Virus record (IMG/VR): IMGVR_UViG_3300035183_000082
Coordinates: 1-36,979 of that record
Reading direction: 5' to 3' (one strand)
Source: a virus
DNA: 36,979 bases
Shown here: positions 6,157 through 13,542 of the stretch, in pieces
Layout: every line of letters begins with the position of its first letter
Numbering within the stretch: position 1 is the first letter of the stretch
Program-made: the position numbers and the translations under genes
The notes under the pieces: model-generated
The model's input: only the letters and a program-made list of their open reading frames with translations
Databases searched by the model: none
What the model was told of the DNA's origin: nothing

Positions 6157-8172
6157 ATGCCGAAGCCTCACGCAGGTGAGAGCCAGGACGATTTTATCTC
6201 GCGCTGCATGGCCGACCCTGAGGCGCGGCGCGATCACCCCGGACAAAAGGAGCGCGCTGGCTTCTGCTATGGGATGTGGAAGCAGCACGCGAAGGATGCC
6301 GATCTCAAGGACGCCGATCTCTATGCGTCCTACTGTGCCGAGAAGTTCATCGTTACGGGTGACGGCATCTTCGAAGGTCGCGCGCTGACCTTCGCGACGG
6401 AAGACGACAATTACGGCTACACGTTTGCGCCGGACGCCTTCAACGACAGCCTTGAGACGCGCGGTGTGCGCGGCATCAAGATGCTCTATGAGCATGACGT
6501 GCAGAAGCCTGTCGGTGCGTGGCAAGAGATCCGAGTCCAGAGTGACGGCCTCTACGTAAGGGGTAAACTCACCCTCGAGACCGAACTCGGCAAAGAGGTC
6601 AAGGCGCTCATGGAGGATGGGGCCCTTGGCGCGCTCAGCGTCGGCTTCATGATCAAGGAGATCGAGGACAAGCACATCCTCAAAGCCGATCTCCTCGAGA
6701 TCTCCATTGTGTCCTTCCCTGCCGATCAGACCGCGACTATCGGCATGGACGCGCTTCGTCATTACCCCGCGAACGCGGCTCTACCGAAGGCCGTGCGCTC
6801 CGTGTTGCCTCCCGACGCACAGACGCTCTATCGGAAGGCGTACAACCAATACGCTGCCAGTCACCCCGATGCGCCGACCTCGCGCGCGGCGGCGGTGGCA
6901 TGGCAAGCCGTGAGACGCAAGTTCAGTGCTCCAGCAAAGGAAGCAGGCATGTGGGTTCAGAAGATCAAGCATGACGGCGATGGCGGTTCGACTTGTGTCA
7001 TGGCGGACGCCATGATGCTTGATGGCGTGAAGAGGACCGCCGATGGTTATCTCACTGCATACGCCAAAGTTGCCCGGACGGGTATTCAGCTCTACCGGGG
7101 TTTCGAGTGCGGGCGGCCGGACCTCGATGTAGTCCGGGTCTACCGTCCCCCTGCCGAGGTCTTCGACAGGGAAGCACTTATGTCCTTCGCCCACAAGCCG
7201 ATCACACTAGATCACCCAAGCGAAATGGTTTCTGCCGAGAACTGGAAGGGATTGGCAGTTGGGCAAATCGGGGACAAGGTGGAGTTCGGCGAAAACTTCG
7301 TGCGAGTTCCCCTTGTCCTCATGGATGCAGCCGCGATCAAAGCAGTTGAAAGCGGCAAGCGTGAGCTGTCGATGGGCTATACCTGCGACCTCAAATGGGG
7401 TCATGGGTACACCCCCGATGGCGAGGAATATGATGCTCAGCAAGTGGGCATCAAGGCTAACCACCTGGCAGTTGTCGCCAAGGCCCGCGGTGGTTCGGAT
7501 TTGAGGATTGGCGACGCAGGAAAGGAAGACGATATGCCTGAGTTGAAGACTCAGACCATCGACGTTGACGGTGTTGAGGTCGTCGTGGCCGATGCCTCGG
7601 CCTCGTACCTCAAGAAGTTCCTGTCCTCGCTCCAGGAGAAGGTTGCGAAGTTAGCGGCTTCAATGGAAGAGGATCAGAAGAAGGCCGACGAGAACCAGAA
7701 GGCCTATAAGAAGGCGAAGGACGAGCTGGACGCTGCCATCGCAGCCAAGGATGCGACCATTGCCGACTTGCAGGCCAAACTCAAGGACGCCGAGCTCACT
7801 CCTGCCAGGCTGGACGCTGCCGTCAAGGACCGCGCCGAGCTGATCGGGAAGGCCAAGGCGATCTTCGGCGACAAGCTCACGGTCGATGGTCAAACCGACT
7901 CGCAGATCCGCCGTCAGGTGGTCAATGCGAAACTCGGTGATACGGCAAAGGATTACACCGACGAGCAGGTTGCCGTCGCGTTCAACACCTTGGCCGCAAC
8001 CACGGACGGCACGAAGCAGCTCGGCTCCGCCATTCGCGACGCCGCGCCTGCTCACAAGCCGGGCTTCGCCGACTCCGGCGAGCACCCGGACAAGACGAAG
8101 GCCTACGACGAGTACGAGCACCGCCTCACCAGCGCGTGGCGTACTCCGAACCCTGCCGCAGCTCAGTATTAA
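6157..8172 (+). CDS. Fused head maturation protein: prohead protease, ChaB, DUF2213 and scaffold
   Basis: A 671-residue multidomain protein. Residues 1-45 form a Cys/Trp-containing N-terminal motif common ahead of phage prohead proteases. Residues about 70-195 are an HK97-type (S78) serine protease with H113 (YEHD) and S161 (GALSVGF). Residues 209-256 match ChaB. Residues about 285-447 match the DUF2213 phage family and repeat the protease pattern with H353 (LDHP) and S405 (ELSMGY). Residues 460-671 are charged, lysine/alanine-rich coiled coil typical of a scaffold. It would clear scaffold during head expansion. The full-length ATG has a weak GGACAGG site. Two internal ATGs, at 6949 and 7534, carry AAAGGAAG sites exactly at domain seams, so nested shorter products are likely. 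Confidence 0.85.
   Translation: MPKPHAGESQDDFISRCMADPEARRDHPGQKERAGFCYGMWKQHAKDADLKDADLYASYCAEKFIVTGDGIFEGRALTFATEDDNYGYTFAPDAFNDSLETRGVRGIKMLYEHDVQKPVGAWQEIRVQSDGLYVRGKLTLETELGKEVKALMEDGALGALSVGFMIKEIEDKHILKADLLEISIVSFPADQTATIGMDALRHYPANAALPKAVRSVLPPDAQTLYRKAYNQYAASHPDAPTSRAAAVAWQAVRRKFSAPAKEAGMWVQKIKHDGDGGSTCVMADAMMLDGVKRTADGYLTAYAKVARTGIQLYRGFECGRPDLDVVRVYRPPAEVFDREALMSFAHKPITLDHPSEMVSAENWKGLAVGQIGDKVEFGENFVRVPLVLMDAAAIKAVESGKRELSMGYTCDLKWGHGYTPDGEEYDAQQVGIKANHLAVVAKARGGSDLRIGDAGKEDDMPELKTQTIDVDGVEVVVADASASYLKKFLSSLQEKVAKLAASMEEDQKKADENQKAYKKAKDELDAAIAAKDATIADLQAKLKDAELTPARLDAAVKDRAELIGKAKAIFGDKLTVDGQTDSQIRRQVVNAKLGDTAKDYTDEQVAVAFNTLAATTDGTKQLGSAIRDAAPAHKPGFADSGEHPDKTKAYDEYEHRLTSAWRTPNPAAAQY
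6936..6951 (+). promoter_or_regulatory. Internal ribosome binding site and ATG before the DUF2213 domain
   Basis: AAAGGAAG at 6936-6943 followed five bases later by an in-frame ATG at 6949 (Met265 of the fused head maturation protein). The same AAAGGAA core precedes the cement, capsid and tail tube genes here. Starting here would give a 407-residue DUF2213 plus scaffold product. Confidence 0.5.
7519..7536 (+). promoter_or_regulatory. Internal ribosome binding site and ATG for a nested scaffold protein
   Basis: GGAAAGGAAG at 7519-7528 with a 5-base spacer to an in-frame ATG at 7534 (Met460). A product from here would be 212 residues (7534-8172) and would consist of just the coiled-coil scaffold. 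This is the arrangement of lambda Nu3 inside gene C, where an internal start yields free scaffold in excess over protease. Confidence 0.55.
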
Positions 8173-8228
8173 GCAGAGCCGGCTCCGGGAAACGTCTTCA
8201 CTGCAAACTCTGTTGAAAGGAAACTGAA

Positions 8229-8693
8229 ATGCCCGCAGTGCAAACCTCCTATTCGGAGCGGATTGCCCAGGCTGTCGAAGGCCAGGTCGGCAACGAGACG
8301 AACTGGGACGCTGACACCAAGATTGTCGAGACCGCAGCCGGTATCGGCTTCGGCAAGGCAGTCTCTCAGGGCACCAGCGACAAGCAGATTGTCGTTGGCG
8401 GCGCCCTGGCCGACTTCGTCGGCATCACGATCAGGGATATCACCCTGCCCGCGTCCCAGAATGACACTTTCGCGGAGGGCGACGAAGTCGGCGTCCTCAC
8501 GGAAGGCGACATTTGGGTCAAGCCCTCTGTCGAAGTCGTGGCCGGTGACCCCGTCCACTACAACGCGACGACCGGTGTGTTCACCAACACTGGCGGCTCG
8601 GGCCCGATCAAGGGCGCGCGCTACATGACCAGCAACGGTGGCGCGAATGGTCTTGCGTTGGTGCGGCTCGGCGGCGGTCTGCCCCCGAACTAA
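8229..8693 (+). CDS. Capsid cement/decoration protein (Gp24-like)
   Basis: A 154-residue protein resembling the structural cement (Gp24-like) family found next to DUF2184 capsid genes. The N-terminus VQTSYSERIAQAVEGQV leads into a beta-rich region with GIGFGKAV, FVGITIRDITLP and a GDEVGVLTEGDIWV stretch. These proteins bind the outside of the expanded capsid and stabilise it. A good AAAGGAA ribosome site lies upstream, and the gene lies just before the major capsid gene, as expected. Expression should be as high as that of the capsid protein. Confidence 0.8.
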   Translation: MPAVQTSYSERIAQAVEGQVGNETNWDADTKIVETAAGIGFGKAVSQGTSDKQIVVGGALADFVGITIRDITLPASQNDTFAEGDEVGVLTEGDIWVKPSVEVVAGDPVHYNATTGVFTNTGGSGPIKGARYMTSNGGANGLALVRLGGGLPPN

Positions 8694-8722
8694 GCCTGAG
8701 CCTCTCGCTCCATAAGTAACCA

Positions 8723-8744
8723 GGCCCGTCCCGGAGGACGTGCC
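8723..8744 (+). other. Hairpin in the leader of the major capsid gene
   Basis: GGCCCGTCC and GGACGTGCC, separated by CGGA, can form a 9-bp stem with one mismatch. It lies between the cement stop and the AAAGGAAG ribosome site at about 8758-8765. No T-run follows, so it is not a standard terminator. It could protect the capsid mRNA 5' end or mark a processing point. Functional assignment is inference. Confidence 0.35.
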
Positions 8745-8771
8745 CAGCTCCTGCAAGAAAGGAAGTACCAC

Positions 8772-9755
8772 ATGCCCCGCATGTCCTTTGCGGATGCCCA
8801 GCAACAGGCGCTGGGCTTCCTCATTGAGCAGACGTCGTATATTGAGCCGCAGGTCGTCAAGATCCTGTATCCCAATATCCAGTACCCTGCTCTCATCCCT
8901 GTTGATACTTCGGCACCTGAGTGGGCCAAGTCAGTCACGTTCTACTCGACCGACATGGTTGGTCGTGCAGAATGGTTCCATGCCAATGCCAAGGACATCC
9001 CGCTGGCCGACGTGACCCGCGAGAAGTTCGAGCAGGGCATCAAGATGGCGGCTATCGGCTACCGTTACAATCTCGAGGAGTTGGGCCAGGCCATGATGGT
9101 CGGCGTCAACCTGTCCTCGGATCGTGCGGAAGCGGCTCGTCGGGCGTACGAGGAATTCCTCGATGACAAGCTGCTCAACGGCGACGCCGACGTGCTCTGG
9201 GAAGGTCTGCTTGACAACTCCTCAGTCACGACCATTATCGCTGCCGAGAACACTGCCAGCTCTGCCAATACCACGTTGTGGACTGGCAAGACGGGTGATC
9301 AGGTCATTGCAGACGTCAACAATGCCCTGACCGGCGTTTGGACCAACTCGAAGCAAATCGAGATGGCCGACACCGTCCTGCTCTCGCCCGCGGATCTGTC
9401 GTACATTGCGACGACCCCGCGCGCGGCAGACGGCGCATCGGATATGTCGATCATGGACTGGCTGATGCGGTACAACGTCTACACGGCGATGACCGGGCAG
9501 CCTCTCATGGTTCGCGCAGTCCGTGGTCTCGAGACGGTCGGCACCGGCGGCTCTGGCCGCATGATTGTCTACCGCCGCGATCCGCAGGTGCTCAAGGCGC
9601 ATCTCCCGATGCCTCACCGCTTCCTGCCCGTTTGGCAGACCGGCCCTGTCACCTTCGACGTTCCGGGTATCTTCCGCTTCGGCGGTCTCGAGATCCGGCG
9701 TCCGGGTGCGGTCCGTTATGTTGACGGTATTAGCGGCGTGAACCTCTACTCGTAA
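8772..9755 (+). CDS. Major capsid protein (DUF2184, HK97-fold)
   Basis: A 327-residue major head subunit. The pattern of an N-terminal QTSYIEPQV segment, the YPALIPVDTSAPEWAKSVTF stretch, and a C-terminal LPVWQTGPVTFDVPGIFR region matches the DUF2184 capsid family used by BPP-1-like phages and others. It forms the icosahedral shell and is preceded by its protease/scaffold and cement genes. The ATG at 8772 follows AAAGGAAG with an 8-base spacer. A strong intrinsic terminator 30 bases after the stop ends this high-expression unit. Confidence 0.88.
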   Translation: MPRMSFADAQQQALGFLIEQTSYIEPQVVKILYPNIQYPALIPVDTSAPEWAKSVTFYSTDMVGRAEWFHANAKDIPLADVTREKFEQGIKMAAIGYRYNLEELGQAMMVGVNLSSDRAEAARRAYEEFLDDKLLNGDADVLWEGLLDNSSVTTIIAAENTASSANTTLWTGKTGDQVIADVNNALTGVWTNSKQIEMADTVLLSPADLSYIATTPRAADGASDMSIMDWLMRYNVYTAMTGQPLMVRAVRGLETVGTGGSGRMIVYRRDPQVLKAHLPMPHRFLPVWQTGPVTFDVPGIFRFGGLEIRRPGAVRYVDGISGVNLYS

Positions 9756-9785
9756 GGGTAGCGGCACACAAGAACAGTATGATTT

Positions 9786-9813
9786 GGGCGGGGCCTCTGG
9801 GTCCCGCCCTTTT
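9786..9813 (+). terminator. Rho-independent terminator after the major capsid gene
   Basis: GGGCGGGGCC at 9786-9795 pairs with GGTCCCGCCC at 9800-9809, with one G-T wobble, around a TCTG loop. TTTT (9810-9813) follows. It separates the head shell genes from the connector genes and probably lets some transcripts through, since no clear new promoter is visible before 9844. Confidence 0.8.
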
Positions 9814-9843
9814 CATATTAGAGTGAGGAAAGGAAACCTACCT

Positions 9844-10236
9844 GTGGTGAAAGTCGTTTTGCGAAACATGGGCAAAGCGCCCAAGGGGTGCCATGACAAG
9901 AACGGCCAGTCCGTCATGGTTGACCCCGGCAAGGAGCGGGAAGCCGATCTCACGGAGACGATGGCGAACTTCTTGTCGAACGCCGACAGCGATCTGGTGG
10001 TCATCATCAAGGGTGATCAGGGCGCCGATGCCCCGACTAAGCCCGAGGTGCAGAAGTCGGGAGTCAAGGACAGCAAGAAGCCAGGCAAGGCGATCCCGAT
10101 CCCTGCCGACTGGCCCAACCTGGGCTGGAACGCACGCCGGAAGCTGGCAATGGAGATCAGTGGCGGAAAGGTATCGGGTGGCGCGCACGCCAACTCGATC
10201 ATTGAAGCCGAACTCGAGCGTCAGGCCAGCCTCTAA
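9844..10236 (+). CDS. Hypothetical protein between capsid and connector genes, 130 residues
   Basis: The start is taken as GTG 9844 (or GTG 9847), since AAAGGAAA lies just upstream; the longer frame back to 9784 would run through the terminator and is rejected. The N-terminal half looks like a small beta domain (VVKVVLRNMG, then VMVDPGKEREADL). A basic linker with KSGVKDSKKPGK follows, and then a helical C-terminus beginning WNARRKLAMEI. No catalytic motif is visible. By position it may be a head-tail joining or head fibre base protein. Function is not established. Confidence 0.6.
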   Translation: MVKVVLRNMGKAPKGCHDKNGQSVMVDPGKEREADLTETMANFLSNADSDLVVIIKGDQGADAPTKPEVQKSGVKDSKKPGKAIPIPADWPNLGWNARRKLAMEISGGKVSGGAHANSIIEAELERQASL

Positions 10237-10245
10237 GAGGTTCCG

Positions 10246-10590
10246 ATGGCATATACCCCACCCACCATTGCCGACTTCCAGGCTCGGTTCCCCGAGTTCG
10301 AAGACGCGGAGGAGGAGCTTATCCAGCTCGCGCTCAACGACGCTGCACGCGCGGTTGGGACGAATTGGATTGAAGCCGACTATGCGACCGGCATCCTGCT
10401 TCTAGCAGCCCATGCCATGCAGGTGGGTGGGGGTGCCTACGACTCCGGCGGCCTGCGATCATTCTCAATCGGAGCCATCTCCGTGACGTATGCCGACTTC
10501 GACAAGGTGGCGAAGCTCGACACCACGTCCTACGGGCAGCAGTTCATCAGTCTGCGTAATAGGAACGCGCGCGGGGTGGTGGTGATCTGA
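10246..10590 (+). CDS. Head-tail adaptor (DUF4054-like)
   Basis: A 114-residue protein whose opening PPTIADFQARFPEF and following acidic helices with AARAVGTNW and GILLLAAHAM match the DUF4054 phage family. Members correspond to HK97 gp6-type adaptors that bind the portal under the capsid vertex. It starts ten bases after the previous stop with an AAGAGG ribosome site, and ends overlapping the next start (TGATG). It is the first gene of a coupled connector set of three. Confidence 0.75.
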   Translation: MAYTPPTIADFQARFPEFEDAEEELIQLALNDAARAVGTNWIEADYATGILLLAAHAMQVGGGAYDSGGLRSFSIGAISVTYADFDKVAKLDTTSYGQQFISLRNRNARGVVVI

Positions 10591-10925
10591 TGGGACTTAA
10601 TTATGCCCGGATGCAGCGCATTGTCGACCGCCAGATTAAGAGTTTTGGTGGCGGTACGAACAATGCTGCGCTTCGTCGGGCCGGGTCTGACAGGTCATGC
10701 AGCGTTGTTATTTTGTCGTTCAGCGAGCGCGACTTTGCGGGTGGTTTGATTGAGCGGACGGACAAGCGTGTTCTGATTAGCGCTCTGAACCTGACCCCTG
10801 ACCCCGACTTCCAGCTCGATAGTCTCATCCTCGGCGGTGTCGAGCACAAGATGGTATTCGCGCCGACCCCTCTGGCTCCCGATGGCACGACAGTGCTTTA
10901 TTGGGAAGTTGTCGCGAGATTGTAA
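10590..10925 (+). CDS. Probable head closure / neck protein
   Basis: A 111-residue beta-rich protein. It is placed between the DUF4054 adaptor and a tail-terminator-sized gene, which is the usual place for a head closure protein (HK97 gp7 / SPP1 gp16 role) that plugs the portal after packaging. The sequence itself has no diagnostic motif I recognise; it reads as strands (SCSVVILSFSE, KRVLISALNL, HKMVFAPTPL, TVLYWEVVARL). Start and stop overlap both neighbours (TGATG and TAATG), showing translational coupling. Confidence 0.55.
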   Translation: MGLNYARMQRIVDRQIKSFGGGTNNAALRRAGSDRSCSVVILSFSERDFAGGLIERTDKRVLISALNLTPDPDFQLDSLILGGVEHKMVFAPTPLAPDGTTVLYWEVVARL

Positions 10926-11425
10926 TGGCCGACAAGCGTACCATGATCCTCGAGCGGCTGCTCGCGATACTCGAGGCTGTGCCCTTGCAACTGGGGTATG
11001 ATCAGCACTCGGTATTCCGCGACAGGGGGCTGCTCCAAAAGGACCAGCTCCCGGCCTTCGTGCTGCTCGATGGCGTGGAGGAAGCGGCGAACGCTGACTT
11101 CCAAATGCTTCGCAGGGGCCGGCAGTTCATGGCTCCACAGTTGATGCAACTCCGTCCGCAAATCTTCGTGTTGCTCGAGGAGCGCAAGCTCCCTGGCAAC
11201 GAGGGGGTGGCGGAAGAACTGACCACCTTCCGCAACGCCATCATCTCGGCGGTTGCGAACGATGCACTGCTCATGCAGATCTGCGGTCCAAATGGCGGAG
11301 TTGCCCTGCTCCGCGTAGAGACCGATATGCAGACAGGGGCCGCGGTAGTCGGACAGCTCCGGTTCGACTTCGCGTTCAATTACGTCTTAGACCCGTACCG
11401 TTTGCCGGACGGTTCGACAACTTAA
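10925..11425 (+). CDS. Probable tail terminator / tail completion protein
   Basis: A 166-residue protein with an N-terminal helix (RTMILERLLAILEAV), followed by strands. An LFLEE-like patch, here FVLLEERKLPGNEG, and a C-terminal VGQLRFDFAFNYVLDP strand follow. Size, fold impression and position immediately before the tail tube gene fit the tail terminator that caps the tube and joins it to the head. The ATG at 10925 overlaps the previous stop (TAATG); an in-frame start at 10901 lies inside the upstream gene and is less likely. The assignment is mainly positional. Confidence 0.6.
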   Translation: MADKRTMILERLLAILEAVPLQLGYDQHSVFRDRGLLQKDQLPAFVLLDGVEEAANADFQMLRRGRQFMAPQLMQLRPQIFVLLEERKLPGNEGVAEELTTFRNAIISAVANDALLMQICGPNGGVALLRVETDMQTGAAVVGQLRFDFAFNYVLDPYRLPDGSTT

Positions 11426-11447
11426 CCGAAAGGAAAGGACGGCATAA

Positions 11448-12287
11448 ATGCCCAGTTTGTTCGCTCCCAACATCGATAACTACTTCGTCGGTAAGGGTGT
11501 GGTGATGTTCAAGCCGGACGGCGATACGCATTACCACTTCATTGGAAACGTGACGGAGTTCGAGTTCAGCCCGACGCTCGAAACCCTCGATCACTTTTCG
11601 TCCATGTCGGGTGTCAAGTCCAAGGACAAGACCGTCGTTCTGCAAAAGGGCGGCACGGTCCGCATGGTCATGGAAGAGCTGACCGCGCGCAACCTGGCCC
11701 TGTTCCTCTTGGGCGATGTCGATCTCACGGACCCGGACGTTCCGACCATCGAGATCTTTGGCTCCAACCTCAAGTCTGGTGCGATGAAGTTCATCGGCAC
11801 CAACGAGATCGGCCCGCGGTGGAACTATGACTTCGCCCGTGTCGACTTCGTGCCCTCGGGTTCGTTCAATCCGATCAGCGACGAGTGGGGCAATTTGGAG
11901 GTCACGGGAAACCTTGCCGAAGTGGATGGCACGTTCGGCACGGCGACCCTCACGAACCTAAACAACGAGGGTCCGCCGATCTGCATTGCTCTGCCCTCCT
12001 TCACGAGCAACGATGCCGACCTCGACACGATGTTGTCAGTCGGCGACACGCTCACGGCAGACAACGGCACCTGGCTCAACTACGGCGACACGGCGCTCAC
12101 TTATGCCTATCGCTGGTTGGCCGATGGAGTCGCGATTGGCGGTGCCACCGCGAGCACCTATACGCTCACGGGCAGCGAGGTGGGCTCGATCATTCAGGTC
12201 GAGGTCACTGCCACCAACGAGAACGGTTCTGCCGTCGCAGCCTCGGAGCCTTATGGTCCACTCCAGGGCTCTGACGTTACGACCTGA
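11448..12287 (+). CDS. Major tail tube protein with C-terminal Ig-like domain
   Basis: A 279-residue protein. Residues 1-190 have the tail tube layout (GKGVVMFKPDGD, then FIGNVTEFEFSP, then a W-N-Y-D-F strand near the end of the domain). Residues about 198-272 form a bacterial Ig-like domain, with LSVGDTLTADNGTW, then YAYRWLADGVAI, then YTLTGSEVGSIIQVEVTATN. The first part stacks as hexamers to form the tail tube. The Ig-like part would project from the tail surface and may weakly bind host glycans, as known for other phages. A strong AAAGGAAAGGA ribosome site precedes the ATG, consistent with high copy number. Confidence 0.8.
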   Translation: MPSLFAPNIDNYFVGKGVVMFKPDGDTHYHFIGNVTEFEFSPTLETLDHFSSMSGVKSKDKTVVLQKGGTVRMVMEELTARNLALFLLGDVDLTDPDVPTIEIFGSNLKSGAMKFIGTNEIGPRWNYDFARVDFVPSGSFNPISDEWGNLEVTGNLAEVDGTFGTATLTNLNNEGPPICIALPSFTSNDADLDTMLSVGDTLTADNGTWLNYGDTALTYAYRWLADGVAIGGATASTYTLTGSEVGSIIQVEVTATNENGSAVAASEPYGPLQGSDVTT

Positions 12288-12308
12288 CGGTCGGCAGTAT
12301 GAAAATGG

Positions 12309-12333
12309 CAGGGGCGGCTACGGGCCGCCCCTG
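12309..12333 (+). other. GC-rich hairpin between tail tube and tail chaperone genes
   Basis: GGGGCGGC at 12311-12318 pairs with GCCGCCCC at 12324-12331 (10 bp counting flanking CA/TG pairs) around a TACGG loop. No T-run follows, so it is more likely an attenuator, processing site or mRNA 3' stabiliser than a complete terminator. It would lower chaperone expression relative to tail tube. Confidence 0.55.
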
Positions 12334-12359
12334 ACCTATAAGGTAAGGAGAACGTCTGC

Positions 12360-12860
12360 ATGGTTGGTTTGCTCGATATTGGTCCAGCGTTCGAAGAAGT
12401 CGAAGTGCGTGGTACCAAACTCCAGGTGGTCGGATTGACGGCAGAAGGTCTTTTCCACCTGTTCGCTCAGTTCCCTGCCGTCGCCAAGTCCGTGTCGGAC
12501 AGAGGCGACCTCTCTGCCGAAGAAATGATGCAGCTGGCTCCTGATGCCGTCGCCTTCGCTATTGCGGCGGTGACTGGCGCTCCTGGCAACAAGGAAGCCA
12601 TCGCCATCGCGAAGAGCCTCTCTGCTCAGGAGCAGCTCGACATTCTGGAAGCCGGGATCAGACTGACCTTCCCAAGGGGTGCTGGCCCTTTCGTCCAGAC
12701 GCTCATGCGGCTAATCGAAAGCGCCGACGTGGGCGACGCATCTGGATGGGATCGGGTTACGAAGTCGCTCGCGCAGTCGAAGAGCTTATCTCGCTCGGCC
12801 ACTCGCCAGCCGAAGTCTGGCGATACACCCCAAGGCGACTTACAGGCTTCCTCCAGCTAG
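12360..12860 (+). CDS. Tail assembly chaperone (gpG-like)
   Basis: A 166-residue mostly helical protein located between the tail tube and tape measure genes, the fixed place of lambda gpG-type chaperones. It binds the tape measure during tail assembly and is absent from the finished virion. The body ends near residue 120. The remaining serine- and glutamine-rich tail overlaps the -1 frame that continues as the gpT-like ORF. A slippery heptamer CCCTTTC at codons 110-111 would send a fraction of ribosomes into that frame. ATG 12360 follows an AAGGAGAA ribosome site. Confidence 0.75.
   Translation: MVGLLDIGPAFEEVEVRGTKLQVVGLTAEGLFHLFAQFPAVAKSVSDRGDLSAEEMMQLAPDAVAFAIAAVTGAPGNKEAIAIAKSLSAQEQLDILEAGIRLTFPRGAGPFVQTLMRLIESADVGDASGWDRVTKSLAQSKSLSRSATRQPKSGDTPQGDLQASSS
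12686..12692 (+). promoter_or_regulatory. Programmed -1 ribosomal frameshift site (CCCTTTC)
   Basis: The heptamer has the X-XXY-YYZ form in the zero frame (C CCT TTC). Slipping back one base re-pairs Pro-tRNA on CCC and Phe-tRNA on TTT. From this point the -1 frame has no stop until 12982, and would give a fusion of 111 gpG residues plus 96 residues. The location and frame direction match gpG/gpGT pairs of siphoviruses. Confidence 0.6.
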
Positions 12861-12982
12861 CGAGGCGTCGGCGTTCCGCCGAGCTGGCAACGCAGCTCAG
12901 CCTAAACGCTCTTGCCGCAAATCCGGGTGACGGCAAGGAGCTAAAGAGACTTACCCGGAAGCTGGAAACCGAAGGCGAGTAA
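12692..12982 (+). CDS. Tail assembly chaperone extension (gpT-like, made by -1 frameshift)
   Basis: The -1 frame after the CCCTTTC site encodes 96 residues rich in arginine, leucine and alanine, including SGYEVARAVEELISLGHSP and a TPRRLTGFLQLARRRR stretch. These read as helices and resemble the T part of gpGT chaperones that contact the tail tube subunit. An ATG at 12746 exists in this frame but has no ribosome binding site, so production as a fusion with gpG (207 residues in total) is favoured. Its TAA overlaps the next ATG (TAATG). That downstream gene has no ribosome site of its own, so it appears to depend on ribosomes reading this frame. Confidence 0.65.
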   Translation, partial: RPDAHAANRKRRRGRRIWMGSGYEVARAVEELISLGHSPAEVWRYTPRRLTGFLQLARRRRSAELATQLSLNALAANPGDGKELKRLTRKLETEGE

Positions 12983-13542
12983 TGCCCCTACAGTTTCAAT
13001 TCCAAGGCCAGCCTCTAGGGCCCCAGCTTCGACACGGGCTCGAGAGGGCCCAGGCGCGTATTCGACAGACGATTGAACTCACCCTGAGGGAAGCGTCTTC
13101 GATCATCCTGCAACGCGGTCGTGCCGATATTGCAGCCGGTATTCGCGCCACCACAAGATGGACGCATGGCCTCCACGCCGACGTGACCATTGGTCGCACT
13201 CTGTCAACAATCTCCATCTCGCACGACGTTCCCTACTGGACAATCTTCCAACGCGGCGGAGTGATCAAGGGCAAGCCGTTGCTCTGGATCCCACTCCCGT
13301 TTGCTGGCGACGCACTCGGCGTTCGTGCTCGAGACTTCCCCGGCGGCCTGTTCCGCGTCGACCGGAAGAGCGGTGGGGCGCCGTTGCTCCTGTCGCGCGC
13401 GGACGCGCGGCCCAAGTACTTCGGCAAAGCCTCGGTCACGATCCCCAAGAAGTTCCATATCTTTGAGATCGTGCGCGAGGTCGCGCGCAACCTTCGTGCG
13501 ATCTACTCCAAGCACTTCCGTAACCTCACGGCGAGCGACTGA
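12982..13542 (+). CDS. Putative tail protein before the tape measure, 186 residues
   Basis: A basic protein with an N-terminal amphipathic helical region (RHGLERAQARIRQTIEL) and a central WTIFQRGGVIKGKPLLWIPL segment. A FPGGLFRVDRKSG turn and a C-terminal helical end follow. The layout suggests a minor tail or tail completion protein (possibly a DUF6441-type family), but I am not certain of the family. Start and stop both overlap their neighbours (TAATG and TGATG), so it is tied to the chaperone frame before and to the tape measure after. Confidence 0.55.
   Translation: MPLQFQFQGQPLGPQLRHGLERAQARIRQTIELTLREASSIILQRGRADIAAGIRATTRWTHGLHADVTIGRTLSTISISHDVPYWTIFQRGGVIKGKPLLWIPLPFAGDALGVRARDFPGGLFRVDRKSGGAPLLLSRADARPKYFGKASVTIPKKFHIFEIVREVARNLRAIYSKHFRNLTASD

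Noticed and set aside
8229-9755. Diversity-generating retroelement, because the capsid and cement genes resemble those of BPP-1-type phages
   Set aside because: No reverse transcriptase gene and no template/variable repeat pair is seen in this window.
12309-12333. Hairpin considered as a full Rho-independent terminator
   Set aside because: There is no T-run after the stem, so it is listed only as a hairpin.
12717-12835. Other possible frameshift points in the chaperone overlap (CGAAAGC near 12716, ACCCCAA near 12826)
   Set aside because: Neither has the X-XXY-YYZ form in the zero frame; CCCTTTC at 12686 does.
12746-12982. Independent translation of the gpT-like frame from ATG 12746
   Set aside because: No ribosome binding site upstream; the frame is open further back to a proper slippery site.
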